Assembly (NCBI RefSeq): GCF_000513995.1
Contig: NZ_AZVB01000023.1
Span: 139-64,138, forward strand
DNA length: 64,000 nucleotides
From: Pseudoxanthomonas sp. J35
GTDB lineage: Bacteria > Pseudomonadota > Gammaproteobacteria > Xanthomonadales > Xanthomonadaceae
Direction of reading: 5' to 3'
In this document: piece by piece, positions 54,330 through 63,572 of the stretch
Numbering within the stretch: the stretch's first letter is position 1
Layout: each line of letters begins with the position of its first letter
Made by a program: the position numbers and the translations under genes
The notes under the pieces: generated by a model
What the model was told of the DNA's origin: nothing
Seen by the model: only the letters and a program-made list of their open reading frames with translations
Databases searched by the model: none

Positions 54330-55190
54330 TCAGAAGCGACCTTCCTGGAAGTCGACGAAGGCCTGCATCAGCTCCTGCTTCGTGTTCATCACGAACGGGC
54401 CGTAGCGGACCACCGGCTCGCGCAACGGCGTGCCGGCCACCAGGATCAGGCGCGCACCGGCCTCGCCGGCGCGCAGCGACAGCGCGCCGCCGCCGCCGAG
54501 CACGCCCATTTCCGCGGTCTCCAGCAGGCGGGCGTCATCGCCCTCACCCACCGTGGCCGCACCTTCGAACACGTAGGCGAAGGCGTTGTGCCCGTCGGGC
54601 AGCGCGTATTCCCAGGCCACGCCCGGCTGCAGGGCGATGTCCAGGTACACCGGATCGGTGGCCGGCTGCACGATCGGGCCGACGGTGTCGCCGACGCGGC
54701 CGGCGATCACCTTCACCTGCACGCCCGGCGCCGGCTCGACCACGGGGATGTGGTCGGGCGCGAACTCCTGGTAGCGCGGCGCGGTCATCTTCTCGCGCGC
54801 CGGCAGGTTCACCCACAGCTGGAAGCCGCGCATGCGCCCGGATTCCTGCTCGGGCATCTCCGAATGCACCAGGCCGCGGCCGGCGGTCATCCACTGCACG
54901 CTGCCGGAGGTCAGCAGGCCTTCGTTGCCGTGGTTGTCGCGGTGGCGCATGCGCCCGTCCAGCATGTAGGTCACGGTCTCGAAGCCGCGATGCGGATGCT
55001 CCGGGAAGCCGGCGATGTAGTCTTCGGCCTTGTCGGTCCCGAACTCGTCCAGCAGCAGGAACGGATCCAGGTCCGGCAGCGCGGGGCCGCCGATCACCCG
55101 GGTCAGCTTCACGCCGGCGCCGTCCGAGGTCGGGGTGCCGCGCACCTTGCGGACCAGGCGGGCGGGTTGGGTACCGAGGGAGGTGTTCAT
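54330..55190 (-). CDS. Pirin family bicupin protein
   Basis: A 286-residue two-cupin protein. The N-terminal cupin carries the metal-binding pattern of pirins: HPHRGFETVTYMLDG and, further on, GLVHSEMPE (two His, then His and Glu). Members include quercetin 2,3-dioxygenases and proteins that affect pyruvate dehydrogenase, so no single function can be assigned. I use the ATG at 55190. The gene is 118 bp after the aldehyde dehydrogenase gene on the same strand and could be read through from it. Confidence 0.88.
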   Translation of the reverse strand: MNTSLGTQPARLVRKVRGTPTSDGAGVKLTRVIGGPALPDLDPFLLLDEFGTDKAEDYIAGFPEHPHRGFETVTYMLDGRMRHRDNHGNEGLLTSGSVQWMTAGRGLVHSEMPEQESGRMRGFQLWVNLPAREKMTAPRYQEFAPDHIPVVEPAPGVQVKVIAGRVGDTVGPIVQPATDPVYLDIALQPGVAWEYALPDGHNAFAYVFEGAATVGEGDDARLLETAEMGVLGGGGALSLRAGEAGARLILVAGTPLREPVVRYGPFVMNTKQELMQAFVDFQEGRF

Positions 55191-55308
55191 TGGGGCTCCG
55201 TTTCGTGGATTGCGCCCCAGCATGGTGGCGGGCGGGCGCGGGAGGAACGGCTGGCCACGTAACCCTCCGTTCCACCGCCGGTGCCACTGGGGCGGGCCCT
55301 GCCCGCGC

Positions 55309-56670
55309 TCAGGCCACCCAGACGCTCTTGATGTTGGTGAACTCGTGGATGCCGTGCGCCGCCAGCTCGCGGCCGAATCCCGAGCGCTTCGTACCGCCGA
55401 ACGGCAAGCGCTGGTCGCTGCGGACGATGGCGTTGACGAAAGCCGCCCCGACCCGCAGCTGTCCGGCGATGCGCTCGCCCCGTGCCGCATCGCCGGTCCA
55501 CACGCTGCCGCCCAGGCCGAAGGTGGTGTCGTTGGCCACGCGCACCGCCTCGGCCTCGTCGGCCACCCGCAGCACGCTGGCCACCGGCCCGAACAGCTCC
55601 TCCGAGTACGCCGGCATGCCCGGCTTCACCCCGTCGAGGATCGAGGCCGGATAGCCGGCATAGGAGGCATCGGGCTCGCAGCCCAGCAGCGGCTTCGCGC
55701 CCTTGGCGATGCTGTCGGTCACCTGTCCGTGCAGGGTGTCGCGCAGGTCCTGCCGCGCCATCGGCGCCAGCGTGGTCGCCTCATCCTGCGGATCGCCCAG
55801 GCGCAGCTTCGAGGCGGCTTCGACGAAGCGGCGGACGAATTCGCCGGCGATCGCCTCGACCACGATGAAGCGCTTGGCCGCGATGCAGGTCTGCCCGGCG
55901 TTGCCGAAGCGCGAGGCCACCGCCCCGGCCACTGCCGCGTCCAGGTCGGCATCCTCCAGCACCACGAAGGCGTCGCTGCCGCCCAGCTCCATCACGCACT
56001 TCTTCAGGTGCTTGCCGGCGGTGGCGGCCACCGAGCTGCCGGCCCGCTCGCTGCCGGTCAGGGTCACGCCGGCGATGCGCGGGTCGGCGATCACCATCGC
56101 CGCCTGTTCGTTGTCGATGTGGAGCACGCCGAACGCGCCTTCCGGCAGCCCGGCCTCGCGCAGCACGTCGAGGATGGCGTCGGCGCAGCGTGGCACGTTG
56201 CTGGCGTGCTTGAGCACGGCGACATTGCCGGCCATCAGTCCCGGGGCGAGGAAGCGGAACACCTGCCAGAACGGGAAGTTCCACGGCATCACCGCGAACA
56301 CGCAGCCCAGCGGCTCGTAGCGCACGTAGCTGCGTTGCGCCTCGGTGGCGACCGGCTGCGGCTGCAGATACCCGGCGGCATGGTCGGCGTAGTAGTCGCA
56401 GACCGCGGCGCACTTGTCGATCTCGGCCAGGCCTTCCTTGCGCAGCTTGCCCATCTCCGCGCTCATGACCTGCTGCAGCTCTTCGCGTCGCCGGCGCAGC
56501 ACCCCGGCGACGGCGTGCAGCACCTCGCCACGGGATTCGATGCTGCGCGCGGACCAAGCGGGGAACGCCGCGTCCGCGGCCGCCAGCAGCGCATCCACCT
56601 GCTCCGGCGCCAGCAGCGCCTGCCGGTGCTCGACCTGTCCGGTCGCGGGATTGATCGTCTCGACACTCAT
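55309..56670 (-). CDS. NAD(P)-dependent succinate-semialdehyde dehydrogenase
   Basis: A 453-residue aldehyde dehydrogenase. The catalytic Cys is in FGNAGQTCIAAKR, the general-base Glu in MELGGSDAF, and the cofactor-binding motif is PWNFPFWQ. The length and FGLGGSVWT region fit the sad/gabD-like succinate-semialdehyde group. Its position right after the polyamine transport genes suggests it oxidises 4-aminobutanal, or succinate semialdehyde derived from GABA, in putrescine breakdown. The exact aldehyde is not certain. The start is the ATG at 56670, the upstream ATG being only four codons away. Confidence 0.88.
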   Translation of the reverse strand: MSVETINPATGQVEHRQALLAPEQVDALLAAADAAFPAWSARSIESRGEVLHAVAGVLRRRREELQQVMSAEMGKLRKEGLAEIDKCAAVCDYYADHAAGYLQPQPVATEAQRSYVRYEPLGCVFAVMPWNFPFWQVFRFLAPGLMAGNVAVLKHASNVPRCADAILDVLREAGLPEGAFGVLHIDNEQAAMVIADPRIAGVTLTGSERAGSSVAATAGKHLKKCVMELGGSDAFVVLEDADLDAAVAGAVASRFGNAGQTCIAAKRFIVVEAIAGEFVRRFVEAASKLRLGDPQDEATTLAPMARQDLRDTLHGQVTDSIAKGAKPLLGCEPDASYAGYPASILDGVKPGMPAYSEELFGPVASVLRVADEAEAVRVANDTTFGLGGSVWTGDAARGERIAGQLRVGAAFVNAIVRSDQRLPFGGTKRSGFGRELAAHGIHEFTNIKSVWVA

Positions 56671-56754
56671 CGTGGGTCTCACCTCATGCAGGCCGCGAGC
56701 ATGGCCCCGCCGGGGTTAGCGCCATGTCGGCGCTCCCGGCGCGGCGTGGCGGCC

Positions 56755-57600
56755 TCAGCCGTTCTCCTGCAGCGCCAGCTGCATGTCGCGCTGGCGCCGG
56801 CGGTCCTCGCGGTACATCAGCCACCAGCCGACCACCGCGGCCAGCGACACGACCATGATCATCAGCGTGGCCAGCGCGTTGATCTTCGGGCTCACGCCCA
56901 GGCGCACCGAGGAGAACACCTTGATCGGCAGCGTGGTCGAATCCGGGCCGGCGACGAAGCTGGCGATCACCACGTCGTCCAGCGACAGGGTGAAGGCCAG
57001 CAGCCAGCCGGACAGCAGGGCCGGGGCGATGATCGGCAGGGTGATCAGGAAGAACACCTTGAGCCGGTTGGCGCCCAGGTCCATCGCCGCCTCTTCCAGC
57101 GACTTGTCCAGGTCCTGCAGGCGCGATGACACCACCACGGTCACGAAGGACACGGTCAGGGTCACGTGCGCGATCCAGATCGCGACCATGCCCTTGGACG
57201 GGATCCCCAGCGCCGCACCCACCGAGACCAGCATCAGCAGGATCGACAGGCCGATGATCACCTCCGGCATCACCAGCGGCGCGGTGATCAACGCGCCGAA
57301 CACGGTCTTGCCGGGGAAGCGGCGGAAGCGGGTCATCACCATCGCGCCGAGGGTGCCGATCACGGTGGCGGCGGTGGCGGTCCAGAAGGCGATGCGCAGG
57401 CTGACCCAGGCCGCGTCCAGGATCTGCCGGTCGCGCATCAGCTCGCCGTACCACTTGGTCGAGAACCCCGCCCAGACCGTGGCCAGGCGCGAGGAATTGA
57501 ACGAGTACACCACCAGCAGCACGATCGGCAGGTACAGGAAGGCGAAGCCGAGCACCAGCACCGCCCAGCGCAGCAGCTTCAGGCCGAGGGTCTCGTTCAT
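56755..57600 (-). CDS. potI: Polyamine ABC transporter permease (PotI/SpuH type)
   Basis: A 281-residue permease with six helices (WAVLVLGFAFLYLPIVLLVVY and others). The EAA loop that docks the ATPase is EAAMDLGANRLKVFFLITLP. It pairs with the PotH-type permease to carry putrescine or spermidine from the binding proteins. The ATG at 57600 overlaps the stop of the upstream permease gene. It is the last transport gene of the run. Confidence 0.92.
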   Translation of the reverse strand: MNETLGLKLLRWAVLVLGFAFLYLPIVLLVVYSFNSSRLATVWAGFSTKWYGELMRDRQILDAAWVSLRIAFWTATAATVIGTLGAMVMTRFRRFPGKTVFGALITAPLVMPEVIIGLSILLMLVSVGAALGIPSKGMVAIWIAHVTLTVSFVTVVVSSRLQDLDKSLEEAAMDLGANRLKVFFLITLPIIAPALLSGWLLAFTLSLDDVVIASFVAGPDSTTLPIKVFSSVRLGVSPKINALATLMIMVVSLAAVVGWWLMYREDRRRQRDMQLALQENG

Positions 57601-58508
57601 GTCAGCCGGCCCTCCATTTCCTTGTGCTGGTAGCGGTTGAAGATGAGGATCGGCACCAGCAGCAGCAACAGCATCACGATCGCCACCGCCGAGGCGGCCG
57701 GCCAGTCGCGGTTGTTGAAGAACTCGCCCCACAGCACCCGGCCGATCATCAGCGTGTCCGGCCCGCCCAGCATCTCCGGGATCACGAACTCGCCCACCGC
57801 CGGGATCATCACCAGCATGCAGCCGGCGATGATCCCAGGGCGCGACAGCGGCAGGGTGATGCGCAGGAACGCCTGCCAGGGCCTGGCGCCCAGGTCGTAG
57901 GCGGCCTCCAGCAGGCGCAGGTCGAGCTTGACCAGGTTGGCGTACAGCGGCAGGACCATGAACGGCAGGTAGCAGTAGACGATGCCGATGTAGGCCGCCA
58001 GCGGGGTGTAGAGGATGCGCAGCGGCGCGTCGACCAGCCCGGTCCACAGCAGGAAGCGGTTGAGCAGGCCGTTGGCGTCGAGGATGCCGACCCAGGCGTA
58101 GACGCGCAGCAGGAACGAGATCCACGACGGCAGCACCACCGCCATCAGCGCGATGTTGCGCGTGGACGGCTTCATCCGCGCGATGAAGTAGGCCATCGGG
58201 TAGCCGATCAGCAGGCACAGCAGGGTCGACACCGCCGCGATCTTGATCGAGCTGAGGTAGGCCAGGATGTACTGGGAGTCGGTGAACAGGGCCGCGTAGT
58301 TGCCCAGGTTCAGGCGCAGGGTCAGCTCCTTGTCCAACACCTCCACGATCGGCGTGTACGGCGGCATGGCGATGGCCAGCCGCGAGAAGGAGATCTTCAG
58401 GACGATCAGGAACGGGATCGCGAAGAACAGCAGCAGCCACAGGAACGGCACGGCGATCACCGCCCAGCGGCCGGACGGCAGGAACCGCTTCAGCGCGCGC
58501 GCGTTCAT
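57597..58508 (-). CDS. potH: Polyamine ABC transporter permease (PotH/SpuG type)
   Basis: A 303-residue permease with six helices. The first is VIAVPFLWLLLFFAIPFLIV, and the EAA loop reads EAAYDLGARPWQAFLRITLP. It is longer than PotI because of its periplasmic segment between helices 1 and 2 (PYTPIVEVLDKELTLRLNLG). I use the ATG at 58508 (MNARALKRFL). The ATGA overlap with the ATPase gene upstream and the 4-bp overlap downstream show tight coupling. Confidence 0.92.
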   Translation of the reverse strand: MNARALKRFLPSGRWAVIAVPFLWLLLFFAIPFLIVLKISFSRLAIAMPPYTPIVEVLDKELTLRLNLGNYAALFTDSQYILAYLSSIKIAAVSTLLCLLIGYPMAYFIARMKPSTRNIALMAVVLPSWISFLLRVYAWVGILDANGLLNRFLLWTGLVDAPLRILYTPLAAYIGIVYCYLPFMVLPLYANLVKLDLRLLEAAYDLGARPWQAFLRITLPLSRPGIIAGCMLVMIPAVGEFVIPEMLGGPDTLMIGRVLWGEFFNNRDWPAASAVAIVMLLLLLVPILIFNRYQHKEMEGRLT

Positions 58509-59638
58509 GAGGTCAGCACCACGCCGTCGTTGTCGGCCCACCACAGCCATACCTCGTCGCCCCAGGTCAGCGCGTCGCTGGCCCAGCGCTGCTGGTTGGT
58601 GAAGTTGGCCATCAGCTTGAAGCCGCTGGGCAGGCGCACGTGGTAGACCGAGTGGCTGCCGAAGTAGGCGATGTCCTCGATGGTGCCGCGGGCCTTGTTG
58701 TACGGCTGGCCAGGCTCGTCCTTGCCGATCCCCAGCTTCTCCGGGCGCAGGGCGAAGGACACCGCCTGGCCCTCGAAGCCGGTGATGCCGTGGCCGACGT
58801 AGATCGGCGCCTCGAAGGCCGGGGTACGCAGCGTCACGTACTCCGGCTGGTCGTCGTCGATCACCGCGTCGATCAGGTTCACCGAGCCGATGAACTCGGC
58901 GGCGAAGCGGTTGGCCGGCTGCTCGTAGATCTCGTCCGGCTTGCCGACCTGCTGGATCCAGCCCTGGTCCATCAGCGCGATGCGGGTGGCCATGGTCATG
59001 GCCTCCTCCTGGTCGTGGGTGACCATCACGCAGGTCACCCCCGAGCTTTCGATGATGTTGACCAGCTCCAGCTGCATGCGCGAGCGCAGCTTCTTGTCCA
59101 GCGCGCCCATGGGCTCGTCGAGCAGGAGGAGTTTCGGGCCCTTGGCCAGCGAGCGGGCCAGGGCCACGCGCTGCTGCTGGCCGCCGGAGAGCTGGTGTGG
59201 CTTGCGCTTGGCCAGCTTGCCCAGCTGCACCAGTTCCAGCATCTCGCCGACGCGCTTCCTGATGGCGTCCTTCGACAGCCCGTCCTGCTTGAGGCCGAAG
59301 GCGATGTTCTGCTCCACGGTCATGTGCGGGAACAGGGCGTAGGACTGGAACATCATGTTGATCGGCCGCTCGTACGGCGGCAGGTCATTCATGACCTCCC
59401 CGTCCAGCACGATCCGGCCCTTGGTCGGCCGCTCGAAGCCGGCCAGGCAGCGCAGCAGGGTCGACTTGCCGCTGCCCGAGCCGCCCAGCAGGGCGAAGAT
59501 CTCGCCCTTGCGGATATCCAGGCTGACGTCGTCCACGGCGACGAAGCCGTCGAATTCCTTGCGCACCCCTTCGATGCGCAGGTAGCGCGCCGCGTCGCCC
59601 GCCGGGGTCGGGTTCGCGGGTTCAGTAATGGCCGCCAT
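58505..59638 (-). CDS. potG: Polyamine ABC transporter ATP-binding protein (PotG/SpuF type)
   Basis: A 377-residue ABC ATPase. Walker A is GGSGSGKST, the Q-loop FQSYALFPHMT, the signature LSGGQQQRVALARSL, Walker B LLLLDEPMGALD and the switch His in MVTHDQEEAM. The C-terminal TOBE-type domain (from about 280) binds regulators or polyamines. I use the ATG at 59638 (GGAG upstream) rather than the GTG two codons before. It energises import through the two permeases that follow. Confidence 0.94.
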   Translation of the reverse strand: MAAITEPANPTPAGDAARYLRIEGVRKEFDGFVAVDDVSLDIRKGEIFALLGGSGSGKSTLLRCLAGFERPTKGRIVLDGEVMNDLPPYERPINMMFQSYALFPHMTVEQNIAFGLKQDGLSKDAIRKRVGEMLELVQLGKLAKRKPHQLSGGQQQRVALARSLAKGPKLLLLDEPMGALDKKLRSRMQLELVNIIESSGVTCVMVTHDQEEAMTMATRIALMDQGWIQQVGKPDEIYEQPANRFAAEFIGSVNLIDAVIDDDQPEYVTLRTPAFEAPIYVGHGITGFEGQAVSFALRPEKLGIGKDEPGQPYNKARGTIEDIAYFGSHSVYHVRLPSGFKLMANFTNQQRWASDALTWGDEVWLWWADNDGVVLTS

Positions 59639-59707
59639 GGGCACTCCAGGTTGGGGTCGGGCGGTCCGCCGTCCGGGACGGCGGACCGCGCCTGGTTGCC
59701 GTGCAGA

Positions 59708-60841
59708 CTACCGGCCGGTCTTCAGTTCGGTCCAGAGCCGCGTGTACAGCCGGTCCACTTCCGGCGGGACGATCGCCAGGGTGAACAGGCGGTCGCTGAC
59801 CTCCTCCGGCGGGTAGATCGTCGGATCGTTGCGGATCTCCTCCTCCACCAGCGGCAGCGAGGCCGGGACCGGGTTCGGGAAGGCCACGGCGTTGGTGTTG
59901 GCCGCCGCGACCTCCGGCCTCATCAGGTAGTCGATGAAGGCGTAGGCGGCGTCGAGGTTCTTCGCGTCCTTGGGGATGGCCAGCATGTCCACGAACAGGG
60001 CGGTGCCCTCGCGCGGGATCGAGTAGGCCACGTTGACCCCGTTGCCGGCCTCGGCGGCGCGGTCGCGGGCCTGCAGGATGTCGCCGGACCAGCCCAGCAC
60101 CAGGCAGGCGTTGCCGTTGGCCAGGGCGTCGATGTACTGGCTGGAGTGGAAGGTCTGGACGTAGGGGCGGATGCTCCGCAGCAGCCTGGCGCCCTTCTCG
60201 ATCACCGCCGGATCGGTGCTGTTGGGGTCCTCGCCCAGGTAGTTCAGGGCGATCGGGACCACTTCGGAGGGGGTGTCGAGCAGCATCACCCCGCAGTCCT
60301 TCATCTTGCGGATGTTCTCGGGCTTGAACAGCAGGTCCCAGCTGTTGGCGATCTCGGTGCTGCCGAAGGCGGCGGTGAGTTTGTCGACGTTGTAGCCGAT
60401 GCCGGTGGTGCCCCACAGGTAGGGCACGCCGTACCGGTTGCCCGGATCCTGCACCGCGATCCGCTTCATCAGCTCCGGGTCGAGCCCGGCGTGGTTCTTC
60501 AGCTTCGAGGTATCCAGCGGCTGGAACACGCCGGCCTGGATCTGCCGGCCGAGGAACTGCAGCGACGGCACCACCACGTCGAAGCCGGAATTGCCGGCCA
60601 GCAGCTTGGCCTCCAGCACCTCGTTGCTGTCGAACACCCCGTAGTTGACCCGGACCCCGTGCTCGCGCTCGAAGCCGGGCACCGTCTCCTCGGCGATGTA
60701 GTCGGACCAGTTGTAGACGTTGACCGCCCCGCCCCCGGCGGGTTTGTCCTCGCCTCCCCCTTCTGCCCCCTGTTTCCCGCATGCGGACAGCGCGAGCGCC
60801 GCCGCCAGTGCCAACACCATACAGCCAGGTTTCCACGTCAT
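59708..60841 (-). CDS. potF: Polyamine-binding periplasmic protein, copy 2 (SpuE position)
   Basis: A 377-residue solute-binding lipoprotein: the signal ends LALSAC. The ligand pocket follows PotF: VNVYNWSDYIAEET (Trp, Ser, Asp), GVPYLWGTTGIGYN, and CLVLGWSGDI (Trp and Asp). A Tyr near the end (VDRLYTRLW) is typical. Compared with copy 1 it keeps Trp at YNWSD and LWGTT. By operon position it matches Pseudomonas SpuE, the spermidine-preferring protein, but the PotF-like aromatic set could also favour putrescine. I use the ATG at 60841, as the longer frame lacks a signal. Confidence 0.9.
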   Translation of the reverse strand: MTWKPGCMVLALAAALALSACGKQGAEGGGEDKPAGGGAVNVYNWSDYIAEETVPGFEREHGVRVNYGVFDSNEVLEAKLLAGNSGFDVVVPSLQFLGRQIQAGVFQPLDTSKLKNHAGLDPELMKRIAVQDPGNRYGVPYLWGTTGIGYNVDKLTAAFGSTEIANSWDLLFKPENIRKMKDCGVMLLDTPSEVVPIALNYLGEDPNSTDPAVIEKGARLLRSIRPYVQTFHSSQYIDALANGNACLVLGWSGDILQARDRAAEAGNGVNVAYSIPREGTALFVDMLAIPKDAKNLDAAYAFIDYLMRPEVAAANTNAVAFPNPVPASLPLVEEEIRNDPTIYPPEEVSDRLFTLAIVPPEVDRLYTRLWTELKTGR

Positions 60842-60980
60842 ACGTCGCTTCCCCTTGCCCCGCAGGGCCTGTCGGTAGTCCACGACGCCGCCTCACGGTG
60901 GCGTCCCCGGGTTCCCCTCCCCTGACCTCCCACCTTGCGATCGCTGTTGCGTGTTGCGTGAGCTGATGTTGCCGCCTGCC

Positions 60981-61002
60981 CGCGCCGGCCTGGACCGGCG
61001 CG
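60981..61002 (-). terminator. Hairpin between the two polyamine-binding genes
   Basis: CGCGCCGG, CCTGGA, CCGGCGCG: a perfect 8-bp stem 17 bp past the copy-1 stop. It has no T-run and may partially attenuate or stabilise the upstream message so that binding protein exceeds transporter. Confidence 0.45.
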
Positions 61003-61018
61003 GAGGCGCCGCCGCGGG

Positions 61019-62137
61019 TCAGCGGCCGGTCTTGATCTCCATCCAGAGCCGCGTGTACAGCTTGTCGGTCTCCGGCGAGTTGATCGCGTAGGTGAACAGC
61101 TTGGCCTTCACGTCCTCCGGCGGGTAGATCGTCGGATCGTTGCGGATCTCCTCGTCCACCAGCTCGGTGGCCGCGACCACCGGGTTGGCGTACTTGATGT
61201 AGTTGGTGTTGGCGGCGGCCACCTGCGGCTCGAGCAGGTAGTTGATGAAGGCGTAGGCGTTCTCCGGGTGCTTGGCGTCGGCCGGGATCGCCAGCATGTC
61301 GAACCACTGCGGCGCGCCTTCCTTCGGGATCGAGTAGCCGACATTGACGCCGTTGCCGGCTTCCTCGGCGCGGTCACGGGCCTGGATGATGTCGCCTGAC
61401 CAGCCGACCACCAGGCAGGTGGTGCCGTTGGCCAGCGAGCTGACGTACTGGCTGGAGTGGAAGTTCTGCACGTACGGGCGGATCGACTTGATCAGGTCGG
61501 CCGCCTTCTGCAGTACCGCCGGGTCGGCGCTGTGCGGGTCCTCGCCCAGGTAGTGCAGCGCGATCGGGATCATGTCCGACGGGGTGTCGAGCAGGGTCAC
61601 GCCGCAGTCCTTGAGCTTGCTGATCTTGGCCGGGTCGAACACCAGGCTCCAGCTGTCGGTCACGTCGGTGCTGCCGAAGATGGCCTCGATCTTGTCGACG
61701 TTGAAGCCGATGCCGGTGGTGCCGGACATGTACGGCACGCCGTAGCGGTTGCCCGGGTCCTGGGTGGCGATGCGTTCCATCACCGCCGGGTCCAGGTTGG
61801 CCAGGTTCGGGATCTTGCTCTTGTCCAGCTCCTTGAACACGCCGGCCTGGATCTGGCGGCCGAAGAAGTTCAGGGTCGGCACCACCACGTCGTAGCCGCT
61901 GGAGCCGGCCAGCAGCTTGGCCTCCAGGACCTCGTCGCTGTCGTACACGTCGTAGGTGACGCGGATGCCGGTCTGCTTCTCGAAGTTGGGGATGGTCTCC
62001 TCGGCGATGTAGTCCGAGTAGTTGTAGACGTTGAGGACCTTCTCCTCGCCACCGGCGGCGTCGCCCGGGGCGTCCTTGCCACCGCAGGCGGCAAGCAGGG
62101 TTGCGGCGATGCCCAGGCTGAGCAGGCGGAGTTTCAT
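61019..62137 (-). CDS. Polyamine-binding periplasmic protein, copy 1 (SpuD position)
   Basis: A 372-residue solute-binding lipoprotein (signal ending LLAAC). It is a clear paralog of the copy 163 bp downstream on the transcript. Pocket segments read LNVYNYSDYIAEET, GVPYMSGTTGIGFN and CLVVGWSGDI. So the first Trp has become Tyr and the LW pair has become MS, while the WSGD acidic site is kept. In the Pseudomonas spu operon the gene in this place is spuD (putrescine-binding). The residue changes make its preference uncertain. Confidence 0.9.
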   Translation of the reverse strand: MKLRLLSLGIAATLLAACGGKDAPGDAAGGEEKVLNVYNYSDYIAEETIPNFEKQTGIRVTYDVYDSDEVLEAKLLAGSSGYDVVVPTLNFFGRQIQAGVFKELDKSKIPNLANLDPAVMERIATQDPGNRYGVPYMSGTTGIGFNVDKIEAIFGSTDVTDSWSLVFDPAKISKLKDCGVTLLDTPSDMIPIALHYLGEDPHSADPAVLQKAADLIKSIRPYVQNFHSSQYVSSLANGTTCLVVGWSGDIIQARDRAEEAGNGVNVGYSIPKEGAPQWFDMLAIPADAKHPENAYAFINYLLEPQVAAANTNYIKYANPVVAATELVDEEIRNDPTIYPPEDVKAKLFTYAINSPETDKLYTRLWMEIKTGR

Positions 62138-62187
62138 GGCGGGGTTCCTCGTGGGTGGCGGAAAACGGCAGGTTAGCGCCGGGGGCC

Positions 62188-63552
62188 TCATTTGCCCAGT
62201 TCGGCGGCGGTCTGGTCGAGCGATTTCCAGGCCTTGTCGAACAGCTCGTCGACCTGCTCGCGGGTGATCACCAGCGGCGGCGACAGCAGCATCGAATCCC
62301 AGGTCGCGCGCAGGATCAGGCCGTTGCGCAGGGCGATGTCGCGGCACAGCGCGCCGACCTTGCCGCGCTCCTCGAAGAAGGCGCGGCGGCGCTTGTCCGG
62401 GACCAGCTCCAGCGCGCCCATCAACCCCGCGATGCGGGCCTCGCCCACCAGGCGGTGCTCGCCCAGCTCGGCCCACCGCTGGGCCAGGTACGGGGCGACC
62501 TCCTCGCGGGCGCGCTCGACGATGCGCTCTTCCTGCATGATCCGCAGGTTCTCCAGCGCCACCGCCGCGCACACCGGGTGCCCGGAATAGGTCGCGCCGT
62601 GGGCCAGCTCGCCGCCGGTCTCGGCCAGCACCCTGGCGACGCGGTCGTTGAACAGCGCCGCGCCCAGCGGGATGTAGCCGGAGGTGATGCCCTTGGCGAT
62701 GGTCATGACGTCCGGGCGGAAGCCGAAGTGCTGCGAGCCGAACCACTGCCCGGTGCGGCCGAAGCCGCAGATCACCTCGTCGGCCACCAGCAGCACGTCG
62801 TACTGCCGGCAGATCCGCTCGATCTCCTTCCAGTAGCTCATCGGCGGGATGTAGACGCCGATGGCGCCCATGATCGGCTCGCCGATGAAGGCGGCCACCC
62901 GCTCCGGCCCCAGTTCGAGAATCTTCTGCTCCAGCCGGCGCGCGGCGACCAGGCCGTACTCCTCCTCCGACAGGTCGCCGCCGTCGGCGAACCAGAACGG
63001 CGGGTCGATGTGGTGGATGTCCGGGATCGGCAGCCCGCCCTGCCTGTGCATGCCCTTCATGCCGCCGAGGCTGGCGCCGGCCACGGTGGTGCCGTGGTAG
63101 CCGTCGTGGCGGCCGATGAAGATGTTCTTCTGCGGCTGGTCCTGCACCGCCCAGAAATGCCGCACCAGGCGCAGGATGGTGTCGTTGGCCTCGGAGCCGG
63201 AGTTGACGAAGAAGGCGTGGTCGAGGTCGTAAGGCGTCAGCTCGGCCAGCTTCGCCGCCAGGCGGATGGTCGGCTCGGTGGTGCACTGGAAGAAGCTGTT
63301 GTAGTAGGCCAGCTCGGTCATCTGCCGGGCCGCGGCCGCGCCCAGCTCCGGGCGCCCGTAGCCGATGTTCACGCACCACAGGCCGGCGAAGGCGTCCAGC
63401 AGCTTGTTGCCCTCGGCGTCCCAGACGTAGCAGCCCTCGCCGCGGGTAAGCACGCGGGTGCCGCGCCTGGCCAGGGCGGCGTTGTCGTTGAACGGATGCA
63501 GGTGGTGGGCGGCGTCGAGGCGCTGGAGTTCGCGGAGGGCGTTGGGATCCAT
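62188..63552 (-). CDS. spuC: Putrescine-pyruvate aminotransferase (SpuC type)
   Basis: A 454-residue class III PLP aminotransferase. PLP-anchoring parts: FVNSGSEANDTILRLVRHF, GRHDGYHGTTVAG (ring-stacking Tyr), LVADEVICGFGRTG (Asp that holds the pyridine N) and MTIAKGITSGYIPLGA with the Schiff-base Lys. It converts putrescine to 4-aminobutanal with pyruvate as acceptor. The omega-amino acid:pyruvate enzyme family is similar, but the neighbours (glutamylpolyamine synthetase upstream, polyamine transporter downstream) support SpuC. The ATG at 63552 gives the full domain. It follows the synthetase-like gene by 20 bp. Confidence 0.92.
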   Translation of the reverse strand: MDPNALRELQRLDAAHHLHPFNDNAALARRGTRVLTRGEGCYVWDAEGNKLLDAFAGLWCVNIGYGRPELGAAAARQMTELAYYNSFFQCTTEPTIRLAAKLAELTPYDLDHAFFVNSGSEANDTILRLVRHFWAVQDQPQKNIFIGRHDGYHGTTVAGASLGGMKGMHRQGGLPIPDIHHIDPPFWFADGGDLSEEEYGLVAARRLEQKILELGPERVAAFIGEPIMGAIGVYIPPMSYWKEIERICRQYDVLLVADEVICGFGRTGQWFGSQHFGFRPDVMTIAKGITSGYIPLGAALFNDRVARVLAETGGELAHGATYSGHPVCAAVALENLRIMQEERIVERAREEVAPYLAQRWAELGEHRLVGEARIAGLMGALELVPDKRRRAFFEERGKVGALCRDIALRNGLILRATWDSMLLSPPLVITREQVDELFDKAWKSLDQTAAELGK

Positions 63553-63572
63553 GAGGTTTCCGTCGCGGGGCG

